From Stenotrophomonas sp. 704A1 (GTDB lineage: Bacteria; Pseudomonadota; Gammaproteobacteria; Xanthomonadales; Xanthomonadaceae), in contig NZ_CP130831.1 of assembly GCF_030549525.1 (NCBI RefSeq), positions 1,823,501-1,887,500 of the forward strand: a DNA stretch of 64,000 bases, read 5' to 3'. Below are positions 23,979 to 33,184 of the stretch, piece by piece. Position 1 is the first letter of the stretch, and each line of letters opens with the position of its first letter. The notes under the pieces were generated by a model. That model made no database searches, had not been told where the DNA came from, and was given only the letters and a program-made list of their open reading frames with translations. A program made the translations under genes and the position numbers.

Positions 23979-24899
23979 ATGCTCAGACTCAGCCTCGATG
24001 CCCTGCAGATCCTGGATGCCATCGATCGCCGCGGCTCGTTCGCCGGCGCCGGCAAGGCGTTGCACAAGGTGCCCTCGACCATTTCCTACACCGTGGCCAA
24101 GCTGGAAGAGGACCTGGGAGTGCAGCTGTTCGACCGGATCGGTCCGCGCGCGGAGCCGACCGAGGCCGGGCGCGCGCTGCTGGAGGAGGGCCGGCACCTG
24201 CTGCGGGCCGCCCGCGAACTGGAACTGAGGGTGCGGCGGGTGGCCTCCGGCTGGGAAGCCGAGCTGACCCTGGCGGTGGATTCGGTGTTCCCGACCTGGT
24301 TGCTGGGACCGGATATCGCCGCATTCCGTGAGATCGCCGCGCCGACCCGGCTGCGCTTGTTCGGCGAAGCGCTGTCCGGTACCTGGGAGGCATTGCTGGA
24401 CCGGCGTGCCGATCTGCTGGTCGGTGCGCCCGGCGAAGGCCCCAGCGGCGGCGGCTATGTGGTCGAGCCGCTGGGCAGCGTGGGCTTCGTGTTCGCCGTG
24501 GCACCGGAGCATCCACTGGCGGCGGTTCCGGGCGTGCTGGGCCGGGAGCAGTTGGCGCCCTACTGCGCGATCGCGGTGTCTGATTCGGCGCGGCGTCTGC
24601 TGCCGCGCACCGTCGGCCTGTTGATGGGGCAGGAGACGCTGACCGTGCCGGACATGGCCAGCAAGCTGAAGCTGCAGTGCCAAGGGCTGGGTTTCGGGTT
24701 CCTGCCCGAACCCTGCGCGCGCGCGGCGGTGGCACGTGGCCAGCTGGTGATCCGCGAAGTGGAGGAACACAAGCCGGAAGAAACCTTCTGGTTGGCCTGG
24801 CGCACCGGCGAGGATGGCGCGGCGTTGCGCTGGTGGCGCGAGCGCCTGCGCCGGCCCGAGCTGCTGGCGCAGTGGTGGCAGGCCATGGCAGCGGGGTAG
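23979..24899 (+). CDS. LysR-family transcriptional regulator
   Basis: The 306-aa protein has an N-terminal winged helix-turn-helix (LDALQILDAIDRRGSFAGAG, HKVPSTISYTVAKLEEDLGV) and a periplasmic-binding-like effector domain from about residue 90. It is divergently placed from pirin with 140 bases between the starts, the usual LysR target layout. Effector unknown. Its coding sequence ends just before the shared tRNA-Arg terminator. Confidence 0.9.
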   Translation: MLRLSLDALQILDAIDRRGSFAGAGKALHKVPSTISYTVAKLEEDLGVQLFDRIGPRAEPTEAGRALLEEGRHLLRAARELELRVRRVASGWEAELTLAVDSVFPTWLLGPDIAAFREIAAPTRLRLFGEALSGTWEALLDRRADLLVGAPGEGPSGGGYVVEPLGSVGFVFAVAPEHPLAAVPGVLGREQLAPYCAIAVSDSARRLLPRTVGLLMGQETLTVPDMASKLKLQCQGLGFGFLPEPCARAAVARGQLVIREVEEHKPEETFWLAWRTGEDGAALRWWRERLRRPELLAQWWQAMAAG

Positions 24900-24922
24900 T
24901 GGCCCGGCCGAGAAACGCACAT

Positions 24923-24952
24923 AAAAAAACAGCAGGCCGGAGCCTGCTGTTT
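24923..24952 (-). terminator. Rho-independent terminator of the tRNA-Arg cluster
   Basis: An 11-bp stem (24927-24937 with 24942-24952) with a CGGA loop is followed, reading the - strand, by a run of seven T. It ends the three-tRNA transcript and also faces the end of the LysR gene. Confidence 0.88.
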
Positions 24953-24960
24953 CGGTGTAA

Positions 24961-25037
24961 TGGTGCGCCCGGAGAGATTCGAACTCCCGACCGCCTGGTT
25001 CGTAGCCAGGTACTCTATCCAACTGAGCTACGGGCGC
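24961..25037 (-). tRNA. tRNA-Arg (ACG), copy 1
   Basis: A full 77-base cloverleaf on the - strand with encoded CCA: acceptor GCGCCCG/CGGGCGC, anticodon loop CTACGAA (anticodon ACG, to be inosine-modified) and T loop TTCGAAT. It is one of three copies whose bodies look identical. Confidence 0.95.
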
Positions 25038-25069
25038 CAATTACATAAACCTGTTGTGCTGATCGTGTG

Positions 25070-25146
25070 TGGTGCGCCCGGAGAGATTCGAACTCCCGAC
25101 CGCCTGGTTCGTAGCCAGGTACTCTATCCAACTGAGCTACGGGCGC
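25070..25146 (-). tRNA. tRNA-Arg (ACG), copy 2
   Basis: This 77-base gene has the same cloverleaf and ACG anticodon as its neighbours. It is separated by 32 bases from copy 1 and 59 bases from copy 3. The spacers are unrelated in sequence. Confidence 0.95.
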
Positions 25147-25205
25147 GCGGTACACAATCAAATTTTACTGCAGCTTCCAGCGGCGGAGGCCGGAAGCCTG
25201 TCGAG

Positions 25206-25282
25206 TGGTGCGCCCGGAGAGATTCGAACTCCCGACCGCCTGGTTCGTAGCCAGGTACTCTATCCAACTGAGCTACGGGCGC
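25206..25282 (-). tRNA. tRNA-Arg (ACG), copy 3 (promoter-proximal)
   Basis: This is the first copy to be transcribed. Its 5' end lies 10 bases inside the annotated 3' end of the upstream alpha/beta hydrolase gene: the hydrolase stop codon TAG is bases 8-10 of the tRNA. Confidence 0.95.
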
Positions 25283-26195
25283 CCTGCGACAGGAGCGGAA
25301 TTATGCGGATGTCGGCGCGCTTCGTCAACGCTTTTGTGAAAATTTTCATCCAACTGAATGAAAAACAGGTCAGCCACGGCCTGCGGCAGTTTCATCCACG
25401 CAAAGTGATCGGCCCGCGTACCCAGTTCGTCTGCGGACAGCACCCGCAAGCGTGAGGTGGCATGGGGCAGTTTGGCCAGCAGGCCCTGCATCGAGCCAGG
25501 CGGTGCCAGCCAGTCATCGGCCATCAGCACCGCCTGCACATCGGCGTGGATGCGCTGCAGCTGTGCGTCCAGGTCCTCGTCGATGCCTGCGGCAGCGTAG
25601 TGGTTGCTCAGGCCGACGCGCGCCCAGTCGGCGATCAGACCGCGTGCTTCGGTGCCGCCGAAGCCGAGACGGCGCCCGTGCAACACGCCCTGGCGGCGCG
25701 CGATCCAGGGCAGGAAGCGGTAGAACAGCGGCAGCAGCCAGCCCCGCGGGGCAGGGAACGCACGCCAGAACGGTGTGCCGCTTGCGGCCAGCCACACATG
25801 CTGGAAGGCCTGCGGCTGACGCCCGGCATGCACGCAGGCCAGCTGCCCGCCAAGGCTGTGGCCGCCGATGATCCACGGCAGCGCACCCTGTTCGGCATCG
25901 GCGGCGGCCAGCAGTGCCTGGCTGCCCGGCAGGTCCTGCTCGAGCAGTTCGCGGTAGCCCCAGTCCTGCGTGCGCGATGGCCGCAGCGCGCTGCTGCCGT
26001 TGCCACGCCACTCGTGCAGATAGACCGCCACGCCCTTCGCGGCCAGCGCCTGTGCCAATGGCAGGTAGTGACGGGCTGCCACACCCAGTGCCGGCAGCCA
26101 CAGCAGGCGGGCGCACGGCTGCGCGGGCACGCAGGTGATCACGCCGTAGCGGTGGCCATCGCCGCTCACCACGGCGTGCGTCTGCGCGGGGGCGC

Positions 26196-26199
<4 letters not shown>
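25273..26199 (-). CDS. Alpha/beta hydrolase running into tRNA-Arg
   Basis: The 308-aa cytosolic hydrolase has a lid-free start (VITCVPAQPCARLLWLPALG), HEWRGNG, the nucleophile elbow GGHSLGGQLA and a C-terminal DHFAW with the catalytic His. It starts at the ATG at 26199, overlapping the thiD stop by 4 bases. Its final codons (NSAPVAGRP) and stop are read through the tRNA promoter and into the tRNA-Arg body. The substrate is unknown. Linkage to thiD is common operon organisation in relatives only by inference. Confidence 0.82.
25300..25328 (-). promoter_or_regulatory. Sigma-70 promoter of the tRNA-Arg cluster
   Basis: On the - strand there is TTGACG (25323-25328), exactly 17 bases of spacer and CATAAT (25300-25305). 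The -10 is 17 bases upstream of the tRNA 5' end. The promoter is inside the 3' coding part of the hydrolase gene. Confidence 0.8.
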
Positions 26200-27005
<806 letters not shown>

Positions 27006-27098
27006 GCAGCGATTGTGCCGCGCCCACCGGCGAGCGGGTAGTGCCGAGCGGGCCGGGCCGCGCGGGCTGCCCCGATCGTCACCTGTCGCGGCTGCCGG

Positions 27099-27767
27099 TC
27101 ACTGCCGCCAGCGTACCCATTGCTGGTACAGCACATAGCCCACACCGGTCAGGCCGGTCAGCAGTGCAGGGGCGAGCAGGGCGTCGTAATGCCAGCGTAC
27201 GAACAGCCAGGCACCGATGACGCCGCCGGCGAGGAAGCCACTGATGATCAGGCCGCTCAGCGTCAGGCGCCGCACCTGCAGCGGCAGGCCGCGCAGCAGA
27301 TGGCCCAGGCCGATGCCGAGGTCGGTGAACATGCCGCTGAGATGGGTGGTGCGCACCACGGCGCCGCTGAAGGTGGTGGCCATGGCGTTCTGCAGCCCGC
27401 AGGCCATCGCCGCCGACAGCGCACCCCAGATCTGCTGGTGCTTGAACAGGGGAATCGCGGCCAGCAGCAGGATCGATTCCAGCGCGAGGGCAATGCCATA
27501 GCGGCGGCCCAGCTGCAGCGCGCTGTCCTGGATCAGCAGGCCACTGAGCATGGCGCCCAGCGAGAACGCGATCAGCAGCCCCCACAGGTGGCCGACCGCG
27601 CGCCAGTCGCCCTGCGCCAGTGCCATGCCGAGCTGGCTGATACTGCCGGTCAGGTGGCTGACCGCCTGGTGCTCGAAGCCCAGGAAGCCGACCACGTTGA
27701 CCATGCCGGCCACGCACGAGAGCGCGACCGCGCCGATCCAGACCCAGGTGGGCAGGCGGATTCCCAT
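27099..27767 (-). CDS. DUF1275/YoaK-family membrane protein
   Basis: The 222-aa protein has about six transmembrane helices and the family landmarks AGMVNVVGF, HLTGSISQLG and RTTHLSGMFTDLGIGLGH. Family function is not established. It lies 9 bases after the stop of the upstream lipoprotein gene, so it is probably the last gene of the phoH-lipoprotein transcript. Confidence 0.85.
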   Translation of the reverse strand: MGIRLPTWVWIGAVALSCVAGMVNVVGFLGFEHQAVSHLTGSISQLGMALAQGDWRAVGHLWGLLIAFSLGAMLSGLLIQDSALQLGRRYGIALALESILLLAAIPLFKHQQIWGALSAAMACGLQNAMATTFSGAVVRTTHLSGMFTDLGIGLGHLLRGLPLQVRRLTLSGLIISGFLAGGVIGAWLFVRWHYDALLAPALLTGLTGVGYVLYQQWVRWRQ

Positions 27768-27776
27768 GCCGTCGCC

Positions 27777-28286
27777 TCAGGGCGACGGCACTTTGCCGCC
27801 GTTGAACTGCAGTTCGCTGAAGCTGCCGCTGGCCGGGTCGAACACGGCCCCCCAGAACCGGGCGCCCCCGTCGCAGACCCGCACCGCTTCGCGCGCGGGG
27901 CGCAGCGCGGCGCCCTCGGGCAGATGGAAGGCGTTGATGTAGATCACCTGCCGGCCATCAAGCTCGATACCGACGTACTGGCGGTCGAAATCCAGCACCT
28001 GCGGTACCTGTGCTTCCAGCGCCGGCAACCGGGCCTCCAGCTGGTCGATCTGCTGCCGGCTGGGCGCCCAGTAGCCGCTGACCCGCCCGGCCTCGCGGCC
28101 GGGGCTGGGGCGCGAGCAGGTGTCGAGCACCTGCGCGGCGATGAGCGGACGGGTGACGACCCACGATTGGCCGGTGCGCTCGGCGGTCGGCACGCTGGCC
28201 GGTCCCTGCGTGGTCGCACAGGCACCGAGCAGCGCGGCGAGGGTGATCGCCGCCGTGGGCAGCCACAGTCGGGTGCAGCGGTTCAC
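27777..28286 (-). CDS. Lipoprotein of unknown function
   Basis: The 169-aa product has a lipoprotein signal (LWLPTAAITLAALLGAC, lipobox LGAC). The mature part includes an ELDGRQVIYINAF strand and two further Cys (DTCSRPS, RVCDGGARFWG) that might pair. I do not recognise the family. The ATG overlaps the phoH stop by 4 bases, which implies co-translation. Confidence 0.75.
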   Translation of the reverse strand: MNRCTRLWLPTAAITLAALLGACATTQGPASVPTAERTGQSWVVTRPLIAAQVLDTCSRPSPGREAGRVSGYWAPSRQQIDQLEARLPALEAQVPQVLDFDRQYVGIELDGRQVIYINAFHLPEGAALRPAREAVRVCDGGARFWGAVFDPASGSFSELQFNGGKVPSP

Positions 28287-29686
28287 AACACCTCCGAAGC
28301 GTAATCGGCCAGGCGCGAGCGCTCGCCACGACGCAGGGTGATGTGCGCGCTGTGCGGCCAGTTCTTGAAACGGTCCACCGCGTAGGTCAGGCCCGACGTG
28401 GTCTCGGTCAGGTACGGGGTATCGATCTGCTCGACGTTGCCCAGGCAGACGATCTTGGTGCCGGGGCCGGCACGGGTGATCAGCGTCTTCATCTGCTTCG
28501 GGGTGAGGTTCTGCGCCTCATCCAGGATCAGGTAACGCGACAGGAAGGTGCGGCCGCGCATGAAGTTCATCGAACGGATCTTGATGCGGCTGGCCAGCAG
28601 ATCGTTGGTGGCCTGGCGCCCCCAGGTGCCGCCTTCCTGGTTGTGGGTGAGCACTTCCAGGTTGTCGGTCAGCGCGCCCATCCACGGCGTCATCTTCTCC
28701 TCCTCGGTGCCGGGCAGGAAGCCGATGTCCTCGCCCACGCTGACCGTGGCACGGGTCATGATGATCTCGCGGTAGCGCTGCTGGTCCATGGTCTGGGCCA
28801 GGCCGGCTGCCAGCGCCAGCAGGGTCTTGCCGGTACCGGCGGTGCCAAGCAGGGTGACGAAGTCGATCTCCGGATCCATCAGTGCATTGAGCGCGAAGTT
28901 CTGTTCGCGGTTGCGCGCGCTGATGCCCCACACCGCATGGCTGCCGTGGCGGAAATCATCCACCAGCGACAGCACCACCTTGCCATCGCCGACGACGCGG
29001 CTGACGCGCAGTTCGACTTCGTCGTCGCCGGGCAGGTAGACGTACTGGTTGGGGTACCACTCCTCGCCGTCCTGGGCCTGGATCTCGTAGTGGGTGCGGC
29101 CCTTGTCGCTCCAGCTGCGCAGGTCTTCGCCATGGCGCTTCCAGAAATCCTCCGGCAGCTCGGTGGCACCGGTGTAGAGCAGGCTGAAATCATCCAGCGC
29201 GCGGTCGTTCTCGTAGTCTTCGGACACGATGCCGGCGATGGCGGCCTTGATCCGCAGGTTGATGTCCTTGGAAACGAACACCACCGGGATCTCCGGCGTT
29301 TCTTCCTTCAGTGCCAGGATCGCGCCAAGGATGGCGTTGTCCGGGATGACCTGGCCGAAGCTCTTGCCGGCATCGAAATGGCTGGTCTGGAAGCGCAGCA
29401 GGCCCACGCTCTGCTTGCCGCGCAGCTGCAGGCCCTGCGGCCGCTGCAGCGGGATGCCATCGGCCAGGTTGTCCAGGCCCGACGCCTGCACCAGCTCGTT
29501 GAGGAAGCGGCTGACCTGACGGGCGTTGCGGCTTGCCTCGGTGGTGCCCTTCTTGCCGTTGTCCAGCTCCTCGATCACCTGCATCGGCAGGTAGACGTCG
29601 TGCTCCTCGAATTTGAACAGCGCGGTGGGATCGTGCATCAGCACGTTGGTATCCAGCACGTAGATGCGCTTGCCTCGGGTCATCAT
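28283..29686 (-). CDS. PhoH-family protein with N-terminal PIN domain
   Basis: The 467-aa protein joins a PIN nuclease domain (KRIYVLDTNVLMHDPTAL, DNAILGAILAL, VFVSKDINLRIKA) to a PhoH ATPase (Walker A LLGTAGTGKTLLALA, Walker B YLILDEAQNLTPKQ). This is the YlaK/PhoH2 architecture, linked to RNA cleavage and unwinding. Two adjacent ATGs (29686 and 29683) follow AGGA; either is possible. The longer open frame to 29752 has no ribosome-binding site. Confidence 0.9.
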   Translation of the reverse strand: MMTRGKRIYVLDTNVLMHDPTALFKFEEHDVYLPMQVIEELDNGKKGTTEASRNARQVSRFLNELVQASGLDNLADGIPLQRPQGLQLRGKQSVGLLRFQTSHFDAGKSFGQVIPDNAILGAILALKEETPEIPVVFVSKDINLRIKAAIAGIVSEDYENDRALDDFSLLYTGATELPEDFWKRHGEDLRSWSDKGRTHYEIQAQDGEEWYPNQYVYLPGDDEVELRVSRVVGDGKVVLSLVDDFRHGSHAVWGISARNREQNFALNALMDPEIDFVTLLGTAGTGKTLLALAAGLAQTMDQQRYREIIMTRATVSVGEDIGFLPGTEEEKMTPWMGALTDNLEVLTHNQEGGTWGRQATNDLLASRIKIRSMNFMRGRTFLSRYLILDEAQNLTPKQMKTLITRAGPGTKIVCLGNVEQIDTPYLTETTSGLTYAVDRFKNWPHSAHITLRRGERSRLADYASEVL

Positions 29687-29767
29687 CGGTTCCTGGTTAC
29701 GGACAGGGAAAAACCACCACGGCCTGCTGCAGGGCAGGGTGGTGGCGGACAAAGTGGGCGATGGGAC

Positions 29768-30247
29768 TCACTTGGATTGGGCGGCCTTCAGTTCGGCAAG
29801 CACGGCGTCGGCATGGCCGGCGACCTTGACCTTGCGCCAGGACTGCACGATGCGGCTGTCGGGGGAAATCAGGAAGGTGCTGCGTTCGATGCCACGGACC
29901 TGCTTGCCGTACATGTTCTTCATCCTGATCACGTCGAAGGCGCTGCACAGCGCTTCGTCCGTGTCACTTACCAGCGGGAAGGCGAACCCCTGCTTCGCGC
30001 AGAAGTTGTCGTGCGACTTCACCGAATCACGGGACACGCCGAGCACCACCGCGCCTGCCTTGCTGAACGTGGGCAGCAGCGCATTGAAGTCGATGCCTTC
30101 GGTGGTGCAGCCCGGGGTGCTGTTCTTCGGGTAGAAATACAGCACCAGCCATTGGCCGGCGTAGTCGCCGAGGGTGGCGTGGGCGCCGCCGGACAGGGCC
30201 AGCGGCAGGGAGAGGGTGGTGCTGTCCAGGGTATCGCCGTTGTTCAT
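29768..30247 (-). CDS. bcp: Peroxiredoxin PrxQ/Bcp, atypical 2-Cys
   Basis: This 159-aa thiol peroxidase has the peroxidatic Cys47 in NSTPGCTTE. The usual resolving Cys five residues on is absent (Ile52). Instead Cys83 lies in the next helix (SHDNFCAKQGF), the pattern described for Xanthomonas campestris PrxQ. It reduces hydrogen and organic peroxides using thioredoxin. The ATG at 30247 is preceded by AAGGAAG. It sits beside gcvR as in E. coli. Confidence 0.92.
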   Translation of the reverse strand: MNNGDTLDSTTLSLPLALSGGAHATLGDYAGQWLVLYFYPKNSTPGCTTEGIDFNALLPTFSKAGAVVLGVSRDSVKSHDNFCAKQGFAFPLVSDTDEALCSAFDVIRMKNMYGKQVRGIERSTFLISPDSRIVQSWRKVKVAGHADAVLAELKAAQSK

Positions 30248-30334
30248 AGCTTCCTTCTGCCGAGCCTGGGGTGTTTCCACTACAACTGCATGACTGCATG
30301 AAAGCGCGTGCCGCCGTGACGAACGCGCGAAAAA

Positions 30335-30895
30335 TCAGAACTTCATCGGATCCATGATCGCGTCCAGGTTCAGGTGGTCGCAGAACTCGAGGAAATCGTC
30401 GCGCAGGGCAGCGATGTGCATGTTGGCCGGCACGCCGATGGTGACCTGCGCGCTGAACATCTCCGCACCGGTCTGCATGGCACGGTAGCGCGTGCTCTGC
30501 AGGTTCTCGATGGTGATGCCCTGGCGGTCGAAGAAGTCGGCCAGCTGGAACAGGATGCCCGGCTTGTCGGCGGCGATGACCTCGACGATGTACGGCAGCA
30601 GGTTGGACTGCGCCTGCTTGGCGGCCGTGCGGTACCAGACCAGCTTCAGGCCTTCCTCGCGCTCCAGCCGGGTCAGCATCGCTTCCAGCTTGGCCACCGA
30701 ATCCCACGAGCCGGTGGCCAGGGCGGTAACCGAAACATCGCGGCCGACGGTGGCCAGGCGCGCGTCCACCAGATTGCAGCCGCTGTCGGCGATGCGGCGG
30801 GTGACGGACAGCAGGGGGGACTCCGGATGCGTCGTATAGGCGTTGATCAGGAGGTGGTTTTCGCTCGGCGCGGGGCGCGGGGTGGTGTCGGTCAA
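30335..30895 (-). CDS. gcvR: Glycine cleavage regulator GcvR-like, two ACT domains
   Basis: The 186-aa protein contains two tandem ACT-type domains (LLINAYTTHPESPLLSVTRR, then YIVEVIAADKPGILFQLADF). GcvR blocks GcvA to repress the glycine cleavage genes when glycine is low. No ATG fits the expected N-terminus; a TTG at 30895 (LTDTTPRPAP) gives a length near the 190 aa of E. coli GcvR. It diverges from dapA, with bcp downstream, the same order as in E. coli. Confidence 0.82.
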   Translation of the reverse strand: MTDTTPRPAPSENHLLINAYTTHPESPLLSVTRRIADSGCNLVDARLATVGRDVSVTALATGSWDSVAKLEAMLTRLEREEGLKLVWYRTAAKQAQSNLLPYIVEVIAADKPGILFQLADFFDRQGITIENLQSTRYRAMQTGAEMFSAQVTIGVPANMHIAALRDDFLEFCDHLNLDAIMDPMKF

Positions 30896-31059
30896 GGCGA
30901 TTCCGGGTAATGCATGCGTTAGTCTGAATGCCCGCCAGAGGCGGGGATCCACCGGTGTCCAGCATACTTGCCCGTGCTTTCGCGCCGCAAGTAACATTCA
31001 GATCGCCCCCGGCCTTTCGTGGCGGGCGTTTTCCCTCCCCAGCCAAGAGCAGCACGTCC

Positions 31060-31953
31060 TTGTCCCTTTCCGGCCTCATCACCGCGCTGGCGACCCCGTT
31101 CCGGGCCGACGGCGCACTCGACCCCGACGGTTGGCAGCGCCTGCTGCACCTGCAACTGGAAGGTGGCGTCCAAGGCGTTGTCGTTGCCGGCTCGACCGGC
31201 GAGGCGGCAACCCTGTCCGATGCCGAGTACGACCAGCTGCTGGCCAGAGCGGTCGAACGCATTGCCGGCCGCATTCCGGTCCTGGCCGGCACCGGTCTGT
31301 CAGGCACCGCCAAGACCATCGAACAGACCCGTCGTGCCGCCGCACTGGGCGCCACCCACGCGCTGGTGGTCACTCCGCCGTACGTGCGGCCGACCCAGGC
31401 CGGGCTGATCGCGCATTACCGCGCGGTGGCCGACCAGGGCGGGCTGCCGGTGGTGCTCTACAACGTGCCCGGCCGTACCGGCTGCGACATGCTGCCGGAG
31501 ACGGTGGCCGCGCTTGCCGGCCACCCGAACATCGTCGGCATCAAGGAGGCCGTCGGTGACACCGGTCGCGTGCAGGCGCTGCTGGCGCTGCGCGGTCCCG
31601 GCTTCGACGTGCTCAGTGGCGATGACGGCACCGCCGCCCGTTCGATCCAGGCCGGCATGGCCGGCCTGATCTCGGTGGGCTCCAACGTGCTGCCCGGCGC
31701 CTATCGCCGCATGTGCGCCCTGGCCGCGGCACACGATCATGACGCCGCCGAATCCTGGGACGCGCGCCTGCAGCCGTTCCATGACTTCTGCGGTGTCGAA
31801 CCCAACCCGATTCCGGTCAAGGCGCTGCTGCGCCGGATCGGCATCGGCAACGACCTGCGCCTGCCGCTGTTGCCGCTTTCGGCAGCACATCAGCCTGCAG
31901 CCGACCATCTTGCCGGTGATATCGCCGCCCTCGAAGCCCTTTCCAGCCACTGA
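31060..31953 (+). CDS. dapA: 4-hydroxy-tetrahydrodipicolinate synthase
   Basis: The 297-aa aldolase-fold enzyme condenses pyruvate and aspartate semialdehyde in the lysine/diaminopimelate pathway. Key sites are GSTGEAATL (proton-relay Thr), [10 protein letters not shown] (Tyr) and the Schiff-base lysine in [12 protein letters not shown] at 31060 gives the family-typical start [13 protein letters not shown]; the only ATG upstream would add a basic 44-residue extension. It is followed by a BamC-like lipoprotein, as in E. coli. Confidence 0.92.
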   Translation: MSLSGLITALATPFRADGALDPDGWQRLLHLQLEGGVQGVVVAGSTGEAATLSDAEYDQLLARAVERIAGRIPVLAGTGLSGTAKTIEQTRRAAALGATHALVVTPPYVRPTQAGLIAHYRAVADQGGLPVVLYNVPGRTGCDMLPETVAALAGHPNIVGIKEAVGDTGRVQALLALRGPGFDVLSGDDGTAARSIQAGMAGLISVGSNVLPGAYRRMCALAAAHDHDAAESWDARLQPFHDFCGVEPNPIPVKALLRRIGIGNDLRLPLLPLSAAHQPAADHLAGDIAALEALSSH

Positions 31954-31985
31954 CCTTCCGTCTTGGTCTGATCCAGGAGATCCAC

Positions 31986-32501
31986 ATGCGTCAATCCGTT
32001 TCCGCCGTCCGCGTGCTGTCCTTCGCGCTCCTCGCCATCGCCACCGCGGCCGGCACCACCGGCTGCTTCAAGCGCGGCGTCAAGGGCGACTACGCCCTGG
32101 CCCCGGAGATGCGTCCGCTGGAAGTGCCGCCGGACCTGAACCTGCCGGCTGGCGCAGGCAACAACCAGGTGCCGACGCTGAGCTCGGCGACCAAGCCGGC
32201 GGCCCCGGTCGCGGCCGCTCCGGCGGTCGGCACCACCGGCTTCACCATCGCCGGCGGCAAGGACGATGCCTTCGCCAAGGTCGGTACCGCGCTGGAAGGC
32301 GTGGAAGGCGTGACCATCGCCAGCCGCGCGCAGCTGCTGGGCTCCTACGACGTGGCCTATGAGGGCAGCAACTTCCTGGTCCGCGTGGTTGCCGTCGATG
32401 CCGGCGCCTACATCTCCGCGGTCGACCCGCGTGGCCTGCCGGCCACCGCCGAGGCGCCGGTGAAGCTGATCGCCGCGCTGAAGGCGAAGCTGGCCCCGTA
32501 A
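31986..32501 (+). CDS. Short BamC-like outer-membrane lipoprotein
   Basis: The 171-aa protein has a signal ending AAGTTGCFKRG (lipobox TTGC, weaker than the usual LxxC). An unstructured BamC-type N-terminus follows (MRPLEVPPDLNLPAG). One helix-grip-like domain comes next (TIAGGKDDAFAKVGTALE...FLVRVVAV). E. coli BamC is about 340 aa with two such domains; this one has one. Position directly after dapA supports the BamC assignment. It probably attaches to the BAM complex that folds outer-membrane proteins. Confidence 0.72.
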   Translation: MRQSVSAVRVLSFALLAIATAAGTTGCFKRGVKGDYALAPEMRPLEVPPDLNLPAGAGNNQVPTLSSATKPAAPVAAAPAVGTTGFTIAGGKDDAFAKVGTALEGVEGVTIASRAQLLGSYDVAYEGSNFLVRVVAVDAGAYISAVDPRGLPATAEAPVKLIAALKAKLAP

Positions 32502-32544
32502 CCGGCCGCCCATCGGGTGCGGACCCTGTGCCGCACCTGCTCCG

Positions 32545-32567
32545 GTAGCGCCGGGCCATGCCCGGCG
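32545..32567 (+). repeat. SMAG repeat
   Basis: This GTAG-headed 23-base palindrome (GTAGCGCCGGGC, then CATGCCCGGCG) is the same unit as those at 40770-40911. It lies after the BamC-like gene. Confidence 0.85.
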
Positions 32568-32623
32568 AGTGCGCGGCGCGGTCCAGGGTCGGCCGGGCAA
32601 TGGCCCATGGTTGCCGGCAATGA

Positions 32624-32648
32624 AAAAGGGCGCCCAGGGCGCCCTTTT
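32624..32648. terminator. Bidirectional terminator between bamC-like and fdxA
   Basis: The dyad AAAAGGGCGCCC (32624-32635) and GGGCGCCCTTTT (32637-32648) has an A run on the left and a T run on the right. It can terminate both convergent genes. Confidence 0.85.
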
Positions 32649-32670
32649 CCGTTGCGGCCGCAGGCGCGCC

Positions 32671-32994
32671 TCAGCGCTCCAGCAGCTTCAGCTTGTCCGG
32701 CTTGCCGTCCCACTCGCCGGCATCGGCCGGCGGATCCTTGCGCACGGTCAGCACCGGCCATTCCTTCGCCAGTTCGGCATTGAGGGCGACAAAGCCCTCC
32801 TGGCCGGCCGGAACGTCGTCTTCAGGGAAGATGGCGTTGACCGGGCACTCGGGTTCGCAGAGGGTGCAGTCGATGCACTCATCCGGGTCGATCACCAGGA
32901 AGTTCGGGCCTTCGTGGAAGCAATCCACGGGGCACACTTCCACGCAATCGGTGTGTTTGCACTTGATGCAGTTTTCGGTGACGACAAAGGGCAT
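32671..32994 (-). CDS. fdxA: Seven-iron ferredoxin FdxA
   Basis: The 107-aa electron carrier has the two cluster sets [20 protein letters not shown] and [17 protein letters not shown]. It closely parallels Azotobacter ferredoxin I, including its C-terminal extension ending KLQxLER-like KLKLLER. It should bind one [3Fe-4S] and one [4Fe-4S] cluster. It is monocistronic and converges with the BamC-like gene. Confidence 0.95.
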   Translation of the reverse strand: MPFVVTENCIKCKHTDCVEVCPVDCFHEGPNFLVIDPDECIDCTLCEPECPVNAIFPEDDVPAGQEGFVALNAELAKEWPVLTVRKDPPADAGEWDGKPDKLKLLER

Positions 32995-33184
32995 GGGTAG
33001 GGGATGGATCGCTTCCTGAACCTGCCAATTCTAGAACAGGTTGGCCCCTGCTGTCGGGCGCCGTCTCCAGGCCCTGCGCGATCAGGCGCCGGCAAGGCGC
33101 AGTTGGCGGCGGCGCAGGGCTGTGCGACGCTGGACCTGAAACCGGTCCTGAATGGACCGCACTTCCTTCCACGCAGGATTGTCC

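Noticed and set aside
27006..27098. TPP riboswitch before thiD
   Set aside because: No conserved TPP-box sequence or matching stems seen.
29768..30247. Peroxiredoxin lacking a resolving cysteine
   Set aside because: Cys83 in the next helix fits the alternative PrxQ arrangement, so it is not missing.
28343..30301. 652-codon open frame antisense to phoH and bcp
   Set aside because: Crosses two real genes and a gap; no motifs.
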